Part shown: positions 43,891 to 52,784 of the stretch, in pieces
Layout of the letters: each line of letters starts with the position of its first letter
How positions within the stretch are numbered: position 1 is the first letter of the stretch
Source of the DNA: Capnocytophaga sp.
GTDB taxonomy: Bacteria; Bacteroidota; Bacteroidia; Flavobacteriales; Flavobacteriaceae
Length of the DNA: 64,000 bases
NCBI GenBank assembly: GCA_030530525.1
Contig: JAUMUT010000007.1
Coordinates: 22,430 to 86,429, forward strand
Reading direction: 5' to 3'
Translations under genes and position numbers: made by a program
Notes under the pieces: model-generated
Database searches by the model: none
Told to the model about the DNA's origin: nothing
Seen by the model: only the letters and a program-made list of their open reading frames with translations

Positions 43891-44604
43891 ATGGCAGTGA
43901 AATCCTCTACCCTTAGAAAAGAAGAATATTCGGCAGTAGCGAATATCTTATTAGTAAGCTTTGAACGAGACTTAGCAGACTTCAAAGCAAAGTATAAAAC
44001 AATGAATGAAGAGTATCTTTCCGCTTTTAAACAATCTATTGAAAAGGTAAAAAATATGCCTTCTAACAATGTAGAGTTAATGAAACAGAAAGAACTTACG
44101 AAATCCTTACACAATAAGTTAGATACTATCAAGTATAGTGCGCAATTATTAAAGGACTATGCTATAAGAGCAAAATTAGATACTTCTTTATTCAATAACT
44201 TATTTAAAAACATTTCTATAAGAAATACCGAAGGAGTGGTTAAAGTTATAAGAGACTTATTACCTTATTATAGAAATAATGTAGATAGGCTGTTGGATAT
44301 GCCCGATGGCTTTTTAGATAAATTAAAAACAAATAACGATGAGTTAGAGAAAACTAACACCGAGCAAAAGTACCAAGTAATCACTAAAAAAACAAATACT
44401 TCGGATAATAAAAACCTGTACAAAGAGCTATATGAATATATACGTAGCATAAGTAAAGCAGGAAAACTCATCTATATTCAAAACTCTATTAAAAAAGAAG
44501 AATATACTTTATCCAAACTTCTTGCAAAGCTAAGAACAATTTCTAAAATGGAAGAAGATAAAACAAAAAAGGAGGATAAAGTAGAAGAAAATACTACTAA
44601 TTAG
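43891..44604 (+). CDS. Hypothetical coiled-coil protein, 237 aa
   Basis: No family is recognised. It is a soluble, highly charged, helix-dominated protein with no signal or membrane segment. Segments such as VANILLVSFERDLADFKAKYKT and IRDLLPYYRNNVDRLLDMPDG look like packed helices, and the last ~30 residues are a Lys/Glu-rich tail (EEDKTKKEDKVEENTTN). The gene is AT-rich. It is the first gene downstream of the 21-bp array, whose end is about 125 bp before the start codon. A -7-like TACTTTTA lies at about 43850-43857. Its job is unknown; the array is the only clue to special regulation. Confidence 0.65.
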   Translation: MAVKSSTLRKEEYSAVANILLVSFERDLADFKAKYKTMNEEYLSAFKQSIEKVKNMPSNNVELMKQKELTKSLHNKLDTIKYSAQLLKDYAIRAKLDTSLFNNLFKNISIRNTEGVVKVIRDLLPYYRNNVDRLLDMPDGFLDKLKTNNDELEKTNTEQKYQVITKKTNTSDNKNLYKELYEYIRSISKAGKLIYIQNSIKKEEYTLSKLLAKLRTISKMEEDKTKKEDKVEENTTN

Positions 44605-44686
44605 TTCATTTTTTTTATATTTATTATTATATGGTGCGTAAATATTTAATAATTTAATACATTTACGCACTTTTATTCTATGTATT

Positions 44687-45898
44687 ATGCATCATTATAT
44701 TAATTATCTTTGTATATATTATATACTAATGACTTTATTAGGTGCTTTCTGTATTCGTAAAGCTACTAAATATAAAATCTTCAAGTATATCTATTATATT
44801 ATATCTGCTATTTTCTTTTTTTATTTCTTATACTATTGGAATACTTCTTTTGGAGGAGTATGGGATAATCATAGACAATTTTATTTTGGTTTATTCTTAT
44901 CTTGGTTAGTATTTACCACTATTTTAGGTATTTATGTGATTCTTGAACTAATAGGAAGAGTACTTTGTATTCCTTTTAGGTTAAAAAAAGAAACAAAAAT
45001 GCCTTCTCGAAGACAATTTCTAAGCCTAATTGGTTTAGGTATTGCCGCTATTCCTTTCGCTGGTATGCTATACGGAATGATAAAAGGAAAATATAATTAT
45101 AGAGTAGTTAAACATACTTTATTTTTTGATAATCTTCCTTCTGTATTTGATGGTTATCGTATTGTACATATTTCTGACATACATTCGGGTAGTTTTGACA
45201 ATGCTGAAAAGGTTCAATATGGTATTGATATGATTAATGCCCTTAAAGCAGATGCTATTTTCTTTACAGGAGACCTTGTTAATAATAAAGCAAGTGAAAT
45301 AGAAGAATGGAAAGGACATTTTGGGCAACTAAGAGCAAAAGATGGTGTATTTTCAGTACTTGGAAACCACGATTATGGCGATTATGTTCAATGGAATACT
45401 CCGCAAGAGAAAGAAGAAAATTTAGAAACTTTAAAGAAAATTCAACGCGAGATGGGTTTTCATCTATTAACGAATGAAACTGCTTACATTTCCCGAGACG
45501 GATATCGTATTGCGGTAGTTGGAGTAGAAAATTGGGGAGAAGATTTTATTAAAAAAGGAGATTTAGACGAAGCAATGAAAGGAGTTCCTGCTAATGACTT
45601 TAAAATATTACTCTCGCACGACCCTACACATTTCCAACAGAAAGTAATATCTTACCCTGTTGCTATCCCACTTACTTTAAGCGGACACACACACGGAATG
45701 CAATTTGGCATAGAAATACCTGGTGTAATAGAATGGAGCCCTGCAAGTTGGCGATATAAATATTGGGGAGGAATGTATGAGGTAAATGGTAAATATATTA
45801 ACGTAAATAGAGGCTTTGGTTATTTAGCCTTCCCAGGGCGAGTAGGAATGCCTCCTGAAATTACTTTAATAGAACTAAAACAAAAAGAAAAAGAATAA
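44687..45898 (+). CDS. Membrane-associated metallophosphoesterase (YkuE-like)
   Basis: Residues 1-100 hold three to four hydrophobic segments. A basic PSRRQFLSLIGLGIAAIPFAG stretch (about 105-125) follows, resembling a Tat-type or membrane anchor. The calcineurin-like domain shows all metal-binding blocks: HISDIHSGSFD, FFTGDLVN, VLGNHDYGDY, LLSHDPTHF and SGHTHGMQFG. It therefore should be an active phosphoesterase facing the periplasm, possibly acting on lipid or nucleotide substrates as YkuE/LpxH-like proteins do. A bidirectional terminator follows. Confidence 0.9.
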   Translation: MHHYINYLCIYYILMTLLGAFCIRKATKYKIFKYIYYIISAIFFFYFLYYWNTSFGGVWDNHRQFYFGLFLSWLVFTTILGIYVILELIGRVLCIPFRLKKETKMPSRRQFLSLIGLGIAAIPFAGMLYGMIKGKYNYRVVKHTLFFDNLPSVFDGYRIVHISDIHSGSFDNAEKVQYGIDMINALKADAIFFTGDLVNNKASEIEEWKGHFGQLRAKDGVFSVLGNHDYGDYVQWNTPQEKEENLETLKKIQREMGFHLLTNETAYISRDGYRIAVVGVENWGEDFIKKGDLDEAMKGVPANDFKILLSHDPTHFQQKVISYPVAIPLTLSGHTHGMQFGIEIPGVIEWSPASWRYKYWGGMYEVNGKYINVNRGFGYLAFPGRVGMPPEITLIELKQKEKE

Positions 45899-46020
45899 AA
45901 AGAAAATAAAATTTTTTTATTCTATTACCGAAAGGAATATTTTTATAAAAAAATAGATGTAATATCTTTTATAATGGTTCTTTTATCTTTATAAATAGGA
46001 TAAAAATAGACAAAAAAATA

Positions 46021-46062
46021 AAACCAATTAAGTTAATTTGTATAAAGTAACTCAATTGGTTT
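46021..46062. terminator. Bidirectional hairpin terminator
   Basis: AAACCAATT (46021-46029) pairs with AATTGGTTT (46054-46062), extended inward by AGTTA (46031-46035) and TAACT (46048-46052), between the metallophosphoesterase and the thioredoxin-like gene. Confidence 0.8.
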
Positions 46063-46067
46063 TATTC

Positions 46068-46364
46068 TTATACGTATTTGTTAAGCTCAGCTATTAATTT
46101 GTCTGCTGTTTGTTCGCCTTCTGCTCGCCATACCAGCTCTCCACGATGATAGATAAGAAAAGTAGGTATTCCGTTAATCTTTAATGCTTTGGTTATCTCT
46201 CTATTTTTATCAATATCCATCTTTAAAATCTTTGCGCTGTCGGTTAATGCAACTGCAATCTTTTCTAATGTTTCTGTTATCTCTTCTGTAAGATAGTGCC
46301 ACCCTGCATAAAAGGTTATTAGGACAGGTTTGGGCGTACTGATAATATCTCCAAATACTGACAT
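46068..46364 (-). CDS. Thioredoxin-fold protein lacking the CXXC motif
   Basis: The 98-residue sequence follows thioredoxin throughout: PVLITFYAGWHYL at the active-site position, ILKMDIDKNREITKALKINGIPTFLIYHRGELVWRAEG with the cis-Pro loop, then a C-terminal helix. The expected WCGPC is replaced by WHYLT and there is no Cys at all in the protein. It therefore cannot do thiol-disulfide exchange; binding, chaperone or regulatory roles are possible. The start MSVFGD at 46364 gives a normal thioredoxin N-terminus. Confidence 0.85.
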   Translation of the reverse strand: MSVFGDIISTPKPVLITFYAGWHYLTEEITETLEKIAVALTDSAKILKMDIDKNREITKALKINGIPTFLIYHRGELVWRAEGEQTADKLIAELNKYV

Positions 46365-46501
46365 CTTTTTATGTTTTATATAGTTAATTAATTCTTGTTG
46401 TTCTATCTTCTTTTTATGTATTGTTTTAGATAAATATTCCCCGCATACATTTACTAACGGATAATATATGAGGGGAAAATATAGGAATATGTTATATTTT
46501 T

Positions 46502-47386
46502 CTATTGTTTGAAGCGTTCAAAGCCTTTACCATAAACGCCCTCTACATTAGTTTTGGTAATAAACGCCATTGGGTCTATTTTATCCACGAGCCTAAAAAT
46601 AGAATTGGCTTCGGTACGGCGAGCAATTACCATTATTATCTTTTGTGGGTTTTTGGTGTACCATCCTTGCCCTTCAATAACGGTACAACCTCTTTTTACT
46701 TCTTTATTGATGTGGTCAGCAATTTCGTCATAGTGTTTAGATAGAATAAAAATCTGGACGGATTGCCTTGCGCCGTTCAATACCATATCTACCGTGTAGT
46801 ACATTACAGGAATAAGGATAATACCTAAAACGGTTTTCTCAATTGTGTGATTGTTAAGGATAAAGAAGGAAGAAATGACTATGCAAAAATCTACGATCAG
46901 CAAGGCACGAGCGAGGCTAATTCGGAAATATTTAGTAATCATAAACCCAATGATATCCACGCCTCCTGTACTTCCATTAACAGAATACACAAGTCCTAAA
47001 CCAACCCCCGTGAGGATACCTCCCATAATAACCGATAGGAAATCATCGGTTAGCGGACGATGTTCTGCAAAGTAAGGGTAAATATAAGGCTCTCCTAAGA
47101 AGTGCATAGCGGTTACCATCATTCCTACACCTATTATGGTTCTAAAAATGAATTGTTTAGACATTGATCTGCACGCTATAAGTAACAAAATGCCGTTGGC
47201 AATCCAATAGGTTTGCGCTACTTTTAACCCTGTTGCATATTCAAGGATTAGGACAATCCCCATAAGCCCTCCTGTTACTATTTTATTTGGCATAATGAAG
47301 CCATAAATACCTATGGTGTAGAAGATAATCCCGATAATGATAGAGATATAATCTTTAATATAAAACGTTTTTAGATATTTTGTCAT
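46502..47386 (-). CDS. YitT family membrane protein (DUF161/DUF2179)
   Basis: This 294-residue protein has five to six TM segments in the N-terminal 200 residues (YDYISIIIGIIFYTIGIYGF-like start, VGLGLVYSVNGSTGGVDIIGFMI). A cytosolic DUF2179 domain of about 80 residues follows (VQIFILSKHYDEIADHINKEVKRGCTVIEGQGWY). The composition and order fit YitT, whose function is not established. It is a backbone AT-rich gene upstream (on the minus strand) of the thioredoxin-like gene. Confidence 0.9.
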   Translation of the reverse strand: MTKYLKTFYIKDYISIIIGIIFYTIGIYGFIMPNKIVTGGLMGIVLILEYATGLKVAQTYWIANGILLLIACRSMSKQFIFRTIIGVGMMVTAMHFLGEPYIYPYFAEHRPLTDDFLSVIMGGILTGVGLGLVYSVNGSTGGVDIIGFMITKYFRISLARALLIVDFCIVISSFFILNNHTIEKTVLGIILIPVMYYTVDMVLNGARQSVQIFILSKHYDEIADHINKEVKRGCTVIEGQGWYTKNPQKIIMVIARRTEANSIFRLVDKIDPMAFITKTNVEGVYGKGFERFKQ

Positions 47387-47557
47387 TGATTATTTAATTT
47401 AAAGAAAATAAAATTTAATGGCACAAAAATAGAGAATTATCTTGAATTTTAAATACTTTTATTTAAAAATATTTTTCGTTTTTTTATATTTCTATTTCTT
47501 CAAAAAAATGTTTTTTTTAGTTGATTTTTATTTATTTTTAGGCATAAAATTTAAAAA

Positions 47558-48619
47558 CTATTTATTTTTGTAGAAGTCAAATGCTTCATAAATAAACTCT
47601 GTTGGCACTTGTATATCCCATTTTGGCTGGGCAATATCTTCCAACAAGACAAAATTGAGCTTTCCGTAAGCATTTTTTTTGTCATATTGAAGTAAATTTA
47701 TGATTTGTTCTATTTCTTTTTGGGTGAATGTTTCCACAGGGAAGTATTCTGCTAAAATTTGTTTTATTTCTGTTAATTTTTCCTCTGAGAATGCTACTAT
47801 TTTTTTAGATAAATAAGCGGCTAAGACCATACCAATAGCAATGGCTTCGCCGTGTAAGAGAGGCTTTTTTCTATTTTCTAAACAAAAAGACTCTATTGCG
47901 TGCCCCAAAGTATGCCCGAAGTTCAGCACTTTGCGCAAGCCTTTTTCAGTGGGGTCTTGTTCTACAATATTGTTTTTCAACAGAATAGATTCGTAAATTA
48001 TTTCTTCCAAATCATCGGTAGTTAGCGAATGAAGATTTTTAATTTTATTCCAATAATCTTCGGACTGGATAAGCCCGTGCTTGAACATTTCTGCCAAACC
48101 GCTACAAAATTCTTGTTTGGGTAAAGTACCTAAAAAATTAACATCTATTAATAAAAATTTAGGCGTATTAATTACTCCAATTTGGTTTTTAAGCGTGCCC
48201 AAGTCTATTCCTGTCTTTCCTCCTACGGACGCATCTACCATTGCCAATAAAGAGGTAGGAATATTAATAAAATCAATACCTCGCATATAGGTAGAAGCTA
48301 CAAAACCGCCCAAATCTGTAACCACACCGCCACCAAGATTTATCATAACGCTTTTCCTATCTGCCCCCAACTCGGACAAGGTTTGCCACAACGAAACGCA
48401 AGTTTCTATATTTTTATATATTTCTCCTGCTTCTATTTCAATGATTTCCACCTCAAAAGGGATTTTTTGTAAAAACGAATACACACAACATTCGTGAGTA
48501 TTGGTATCGGTTAAAACAAAAATTTTGGAATATTTTTTCTCTTCTACAAAGGTTATCAGCTCTTTATAACCATTTTCTGAAAAATATATAGCATAGTTGG
48601 AAGAATTTATTTTTTTCAT
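47558..48619 (-). CDS. aroB: 3-dehydroquinate synthase
   Basis: This is the second step of the shikimate pathway, converting DAHP to 3-dehydroquinate with NAD+ and a divalent metal. The 353 residues show NLGGGVVTDLGGFVASTYMRGIDFINIPTSLLAMVDASVGGKTGID, the dinucleotide and substrate site, GLAEMFKHGLI, and the metal-binding NFGHTLGHAIE plus HGEAIAIGM. Length is normal. It is divergent from serS. Confidence 0.96.
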   Translation of the reverse strand: MKKINSSNYAIYFSENGYKELITFVEEKKYSKIFVLTDTNTHECCVYSFLQKIPFEVEIIEIEAGEIYKNIETCVSLWQTLSELGADRKSVMINLGGGVVTDLGGFVASTYMRGIDFINIPTSLLAMVDASVGGKTGIDLGTLKNQIGVINTPKFLLIDVNFLGTLPKQEFCSGLAEMFKHGLIQSEDYWNKIKNLHSLTTDDLEEIIYESILLKNNIVEQDPTEKGLRKVLNFGHTLGHAIESFCLENRKKPLLHGEAIAIGMVLAAYLSKKIVAFSEEKLTEIKQILAEYFPVETFTQKEIEQIINLLQYDKKNAYGKLNFVLLEDIAQPKWDIQVPTEFIYEAFDFYKNK

Positions 48620-48776
48620 CAGAAATAGAATTTAAATATTAGACAAAATTACAGATTTTTTTAATATTATACGATTTATTTATCATTAATTTAATATAAA
48701 AAAATGACAAATAAATTTTCTTTTTTCTGTAAAACAAAAAAAATCATAAAATTTTTTATTTTTTGCTAAAAAGTAG

Positions 48777-48784
48777 TAATTTTG
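48777..48784 (+). promoter_or_regulatory. serS promoter, -7 element
   Basis: TAATTTTG lies 23 bp before the serS ATG at 48808. Confidence 0.6.
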
Positions 48785-48807
48785 TCCTTTTAAAATAAGA
48801 AACTTTT

Positions 48808-50079
48808 ATGTTACAGGTTAGTTATATCCGAGAGAATAAAGAGAAAGTAATAAATGGGCTTAAAAAACGTCAGTTCAAAGAATTAGACCTTATTGATAAA
48901 ATTTTGGAATTGGACGAAAAACGCCGTGCTACACAAACGGAATTGGATAATGCGCTTTCTGAAAGTAATAAACTTTCCAAAGAAATCGGGACTTTGATAA
49001 AAGCAGGTAAAAAAGAAGAAGCAGAAACGGCAAAAGCCAAAACCTCTGAATATAAAGAACTTAGCAAAAAACTAAGCACAAGCCTTGACGAAACAAGCTC
49101 GGAGCTTACGCAAATTTTATATCGCATACCGAATATTCCTAATGAAATTGTCCCCGAAGGGAAAACCGCCGAAGACAATGTTACTGTTTTCCAAACGGGA
49201 GAAATTCCTACCCTTTTTGAGGGTGCGCTTCCTCACTGGGATTTGGCTAAAAAATACAATATCATTGATTTTGAATTGGGAGTAAAAATTACAGGAGCAG
49301 GCTTTCCTGTTTATAAAGGGAAAGGCGCAAAGTTACAAAGAGCACTTATTTCTTATTTTTTAGATAAAAATACATCGGCTGGCTACCAAGAATTTCAAGT
49401 ACCACATATGGTAAATGAAGAATCTGGCTACGGAACAGGGCAACTCCCTGATAAAGAAGGACAAATGTATTATGTGCAAGCGGATAATTTGTATCTTATA
49501 CCAACGGCAGAAGTTCCTGTTACTAATATTTTCCGAGATACTATATTGAATGAGAATGAATTACCTATACAATGTACCGCTTATACTCCTTGTTTCCGAA
49601 GAGAGGCAGGAAGCTACGGCGCACACGTAAGAGGGCTAAATCGTTTGCATCAGTTTGACAAAGTAGAAATTGTACGAATTGAGCATCCGGAGCAGTCTTA
49701 CAATGCCTTAGAGCAAATGGTGGAACACGTAAAATCTATCTTAAATGAGCTGAAATTACCTTATCGTATTTTACGCCTTTGTGGTGGCGATATGGGCTTT
49801 ACTTCGGCTATTACTTATGATTTTGAAGTATATTCTACAGCGCAAGAAAAGTGGTTGGAAATCAGTTCTGTTTCCAATTTTGAAACTTACCAAGCCAACC
49901 GATTAAAGCTAAGATTCCGTAATAATGAAGGTAAAACCCAATTAGTGCATACTCTAAACGGAAGTTCTTTGGCTTTGCCTCGTGTTTTGGCGGGTATTTT
50001 AGAGAATTACCAAACTCCTGAGGGCATTATTATTCCCGAAGTATTACAAAAATACACAGGATTTGATAAAATTGATTAA
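48808..50079 (+). CDS. serS: Seryl-tRNA synthetase
   Basis: This class II synthetase charges tRNA-Ser (and tRNA-Sec where present). The N-terminal tRNA-binding coiled coil spans about residues 30-105. Motif 2 reads CTAYTPCFRREAGSYG and motif 3 reads LNGSSLALPRVLAGILENYQ. IPTAEVPVTNIFRD is also typical. Length 423 is normal. It is convergent with the Rhs remnants and ends in a terminator (50108-50142). Confidence 0.97.
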   Translation: MLQVSYIRENKEKVINGLKKRQFKELDLIDKILELDEKRRATQTELDNALSESNKLSKEIGTLIKAGKKEEAETAKAKTSEYKELSKKLSTSLDETSSELTQILYRIPNIPNEIVPEGKTAEDNVTVFQTGEIPTLFEGALPHWDLAKKYNIIDFELGVKITGAGFPVYKGKGAKLQRALISYFLDKNTSAGYQEFQVPHMVNEESGYGTGQLPDKEGQMYYVQADNLYLIPTAEVPVTNIFRDTILNENELPIQCTAYTPCFRREAGSYGAHVRGLNRLHQFDKVEIVRIEHPEQSYNALEQMVEHVKSILNELKLPYRILRLCGGDMGFTSAITYDFEVYSTAQEKWLEISSVSNFETYQANRLKLRFRNNEGKTQLVHTLNGSSLALPRVLAGILENYQTPEGIIIPEVLQKYTGFDKID

Positions 50080-50107
50080 AGAAATATTGAATTTTTATTT
50101 GACAAAA

Positions 50108-50142
50108 AAAAATGGGTTCATTTTTATTATGAACTCATTTTT
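50108..50142 (+). terminator. serS terminator
   Basis: Fourteen-bp arms (50108-50121 and 50129-50142) with one G-U wobble and a 7-nt loop are followed by T-rich sequence. Confidence 0.88.
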
Positions 50143-50360
50143 TATTTTATTCAATATATAATTTATAGTAGCTCTACATTTGCGTTCTTTTACTTGGTGA
50201 CGCATACGACCTTAACAGAGCTACAAGAAACGCACCAGCGGAGGGGGGAATTAACTTGTTGAGGGCATATGGCATACACCACTACACAACAAGACGCAAA
50301 AACAACAATATTCTGTTAATCAGTGATAAGTGTTTTTCAACTATTATTACCTTTTACCTA
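50143..50360. other. Non-coding Rhs cassette boundary region
   Basis: I find no gene here. The segment 50218-50250 (GAGCTACAAG...CGCACCAGCGG...GGGGGGAA) closely resembles 51469-51497, which lies at the end of the other immunity gene. It is therefore likely a conserved cassette-end sequence left over from Rhs tip exchange. Confidence 0.5.
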
Positions 50361-50900
50361 TTAATTAATTTTAAGAGGTTTAAACTTAGGTAATAAAGGT
50401 TCTTGATGAAAGGTAAGAATTTTTTTGTACCTATCTTTATCAGTTAGGTTAACAATAAACTCTTTAAAGTTTCCACCCGCATAATATACACCTACAGGAA
50501 AATTAGCTAAATATATAGGATATTCACCATCTTTAGACTTTCGTTTATCCCAAAAAATAATTTCTCCATTCTCACTAAACATAAAAGGCTCTGCATTAGC
50601 AATTAAATTATAGTTATCAGAGTTTTTAAGCATCATAAGAGGTGTATCAAGGTACTTCTTTAAAATATTTTTTAAATAAATATTTTGATTTTCCAAAGAA
50701 TCACAAAATTTATTTCCATTACCCATTGGAATGTAAGTTAGAAAAAGCTCTAATAATAATCCATATCCCAATTCTTTGGAGAATTCATAGTATGATGGAG
50801 GTACAGTCCAATTACCTATATTATAGTTTGAACCCAAATTATTACTAGTAGTAGTTAATATTTCATTCTCTACGATTAATAAGTTCTTATACATATACAT
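50361..50900 (-). CDS. SUKH (SMI1/KNR4-like) immunity protein
   Basis: This 179-residue protein has the SUKH features YYEFSKELGYGLLLELFLTYIPMGNGNKF, EPFMFSENGEIIFWDKR and YPIYLANFPVGVYYAGGNFKEFI. It lies just downstream, on the same strand, of an Rhs core fragment (51010-51468), in the position of an immunity gene for an Rhs toxin. The toxin part of that fragment is nearly absent, so the immunity gene now seems to be without its partner. Promoter is unclear; it may be expressed from the Rhs transcript. Confidence 0.75.
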   Translation of the reverse strand: MYMYKNLLIVENEILTTTSNNLGSNYNIGNWTVPPSYYEFSKELGYGLLLELFLTYIPMGNGNKFCDSLENQNIYLKNILKKYLDTPLMMLKNSDNYNLIANAEPFMFSENGEIIFWDKRKSKDGEYPIYLANFPVGVYYAGGNFKEFIVNLTDKDRYKKILTFHQEPLLPKFKPLKIN

Positions 50901-51009
50901 AAAAATTAAAGTTTAATATCCACAGCCACATTCTTTATGCTTTTATAAGTGTCCATTATCAATAGTTGTGTTTACTATAACATTTCCATTTTGGTCGATT
51001 GCATACATT

Positions 51010-51468
51010 TTAACACCACACCCACCAGTTACTATCCTTCACATATCCATATATGTTAGGATTTCCACCAGCCAATCCAATAGGGTCTTGGCTAATATAG
51101 CTACCAGTTTCAGGTGAATAATATCTAAACCTGTTATAAGCAAGTTTAGTCTCAAAGTCATAGTACTGTCCTTGATATAAGAATGGGATAAATGGGCGTA
51201 CATCATCTCCTAATAAAGAAGATTTGAACTCACGTTTTACACGTCTGTATATGTCTAATTGTCGATTCCAAACGTGATTCCCTTCGCTATCAACAGCGAG
51301 TATAGGAGTACCCAAGTGGTCGCTTATGATAGAGTAGGCTTTGCCGTTTACTAACTTCGCTGTAGGCACAAAACCCTCAAACACCCAAGTGGTGAGCTCT
51401 GTGTTTTCGGAGTTGTCTTTCTTAAAGGCTTCGTGCAAGAAGCTACAAGCTCTTGGTATGATAGTCAC
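51010..51468 (-). pseudogene. Orphan Rhs core fragment, toxin domain lost
   Basis: The frame encodes the end of an Rhs/YD-repeat protein: ISDHLGTPILAVDSEGNHVWNRQLD, RPFIPFLYQGQYYDFETKLAYNRFRYYSPETGSYISQDPIGLAGG and NPNIYGYVKDSNWWVWC. The RHS core normally continues WVDVFGL into a toxin; here the frame stops right after WWV. In another frame the DNA continues KMYAIDQNGNVIVNTTIDNG before a stop, so a small deletion has shifted the frame. Its 5' end is also incomplete (no full YD repeats; the first possible start is GTG). It is a displaced Rhs C-terminal tip. Confidence 0.8.
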
Positions 51469-51497
51469 GAGCTACAAGCTCGCGCCAGCGGGGGGAA
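51469..51497. repeat. Cassette-end repeat (copy 2)
   Basis: GAGCTACAAGCTCGCGCCAG followed by CGG and a G6 run matches 50218-50250 with a few changes. It sits between the SUKH pseudogene stop and the next Rhs fragment; AGCTACAAGCTC also recurs at 51441-51452. Confidence 0.6.
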
Positions 51498-51499
51498 CA

Positions 51500-51939
51500 T
51501 TACCCAATGTTAAAAAACCATTCTAAAAATAGATTGAAATTTTCCCATTGTGGTTTGAGTTTATTGTTTTGAAAATCAAGAAGACACTCTCCTAGTTCAA
51601 TCCATAGCACCTCCTCTGTATTGCGGTTGTAAAAAAACCGCTTTCTGATTCAAAACTATCTAAAGGCAGATATTCCTTTGGTAACCTAAGTATGTTTAAT
51701 GCTGTTTCAATAGCATAATCCAAATCTTTTGAATATAATTTGAACCAACAAACATTATATAACTCATATCCCCTTCCACTAAAAGTAGGGCCTATAGTGG
51801 ACAAATTAAATTCTGCAAAAGAAGAATTTAATGGAATATCTAATTCTATTAGTATTTTTGAAAATTCTTCTTTTTCTCTTTCTGTTAGAGGTATGTATTT
51901 TCTTTGTTGAAATAAACTTATTATTTTGTTAGATAACAT
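51500..51939 (-). pseudogene. SUKH-type immunity gene frameshifted in an A7 tract
   Basis: The frame from 51939 reads MLSNKIISLFQQRKYIPLTE, then FAEFNLSTIGPTFSGRGYEL and SFESESGFF, as in SUKH immunity proteins, but then shifts to nonsense and stops at 51592. One extra A in the plus-strand A7 run (51631-51637) restores YNRNTEEVLWIELGECLLD and WENFNLFLEWFFNIG to a stop at 51500-51502. The full-length product would be 146 residues. It directly follows the LHH-type Rhs tip, so it was probably the cognate immunity protein. Confidence 0.72.
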
Positions 51940-51945
51940 AACTTT

Positions 51946-52746
51946 TTATTTTGTTGAATTACAATCAGATTTTGTTTTTCTATAGTTCAGTTCATCCTCA
52001 GCTCTCTTTTTCCAATAAGCTTCCCTATCAGCATCCCATTTATTATCATGCGAGACCTTATTTATAGGATGTTTTTTAGGCAAATAAGGATGTAAATATT
52101 TTAAGCCATAAAATTTTTGGTGGGTGGCTGCTGATAATTCTATTAAAGTACCTTTCCCATCTTGTTTATGATGATGTAAAGAAACTACGCTATATTCTCC
52201 ATTTTTAATAACAAAAGGAGCACTTCCTTCTTGTGCTAGTTCAAGATTTGTTTTTATGCCATTTGATGTATTGACTTTTAGATCCCAATCTATGTTATTT
52301 TGCTGATAAACAGTATGTGTATTACCTGATGGAGCTGTAAAAGTTGAAATTGAGTAGAAGTTATCCAACCCAAACACATCTACCCACCAGTTGTTATTAG
52401 CTACATAGGCGTATAGGTTAGGATTACTACCTAACAATCTTATAGGATCTTGGGATATGTATGTTCCGCTTTCAGAAGAGTAATAGCGGAAACGGTTATA
52501 AGTTAGTTTAGTTTCAAAGTCGTAATACTGCCCTTGGTAAAGGAACGATATAAAAGGACGAACGTCATCTCCTAATAAGGGAGATTTGAACTCACGTTTT
52601 ACACGTCCGTATATGTCTAACTGTCGATTCCAAACGTGATTCCCTTCACTGTCTAATGCCATAATAGGCGTACCCAAGTGGTCGCTAATAATGCTATACG
52701 TTTTGCCGTTTACTAATTTAGCAGTTGGTACAACCCCCTCGAATAT
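51946..52746 (-). pseudogene. Orphan Rhs tip with C-terminal LHH-type nuclease toxin
   Basis: From 52746 the open frame reads VPTAKLVNGKTYSIISDHLG, the Rhs core (YDFETKLTYNRFRYYSSES, ISQDPIRLLGSNPN) and NNWWVDVFGL, followed by a variable toxin of about 130 residues. The toxin contains YSVVSLHHHKQDGKGTLIEL, SAATHQKFYG and HPYLPKKHP, the pattern of the LHH branch of HNH/ENDO VII nucleases found in polymorphic toxins. Upstream, a TAG (52749-52747) interrupts the Rhs frame where the other copy has TGG. No ATG precedes the core (the first in-frame ATG is at 52662, a TTG at 52677). It is probably silent unless recombined onto a complete rhs gene. Confidence 0.78.
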
Positions 52747-52784
52747 CTAAGTGGTGAGCTCTGTATGCTTGGAGGTTTGGTAAG

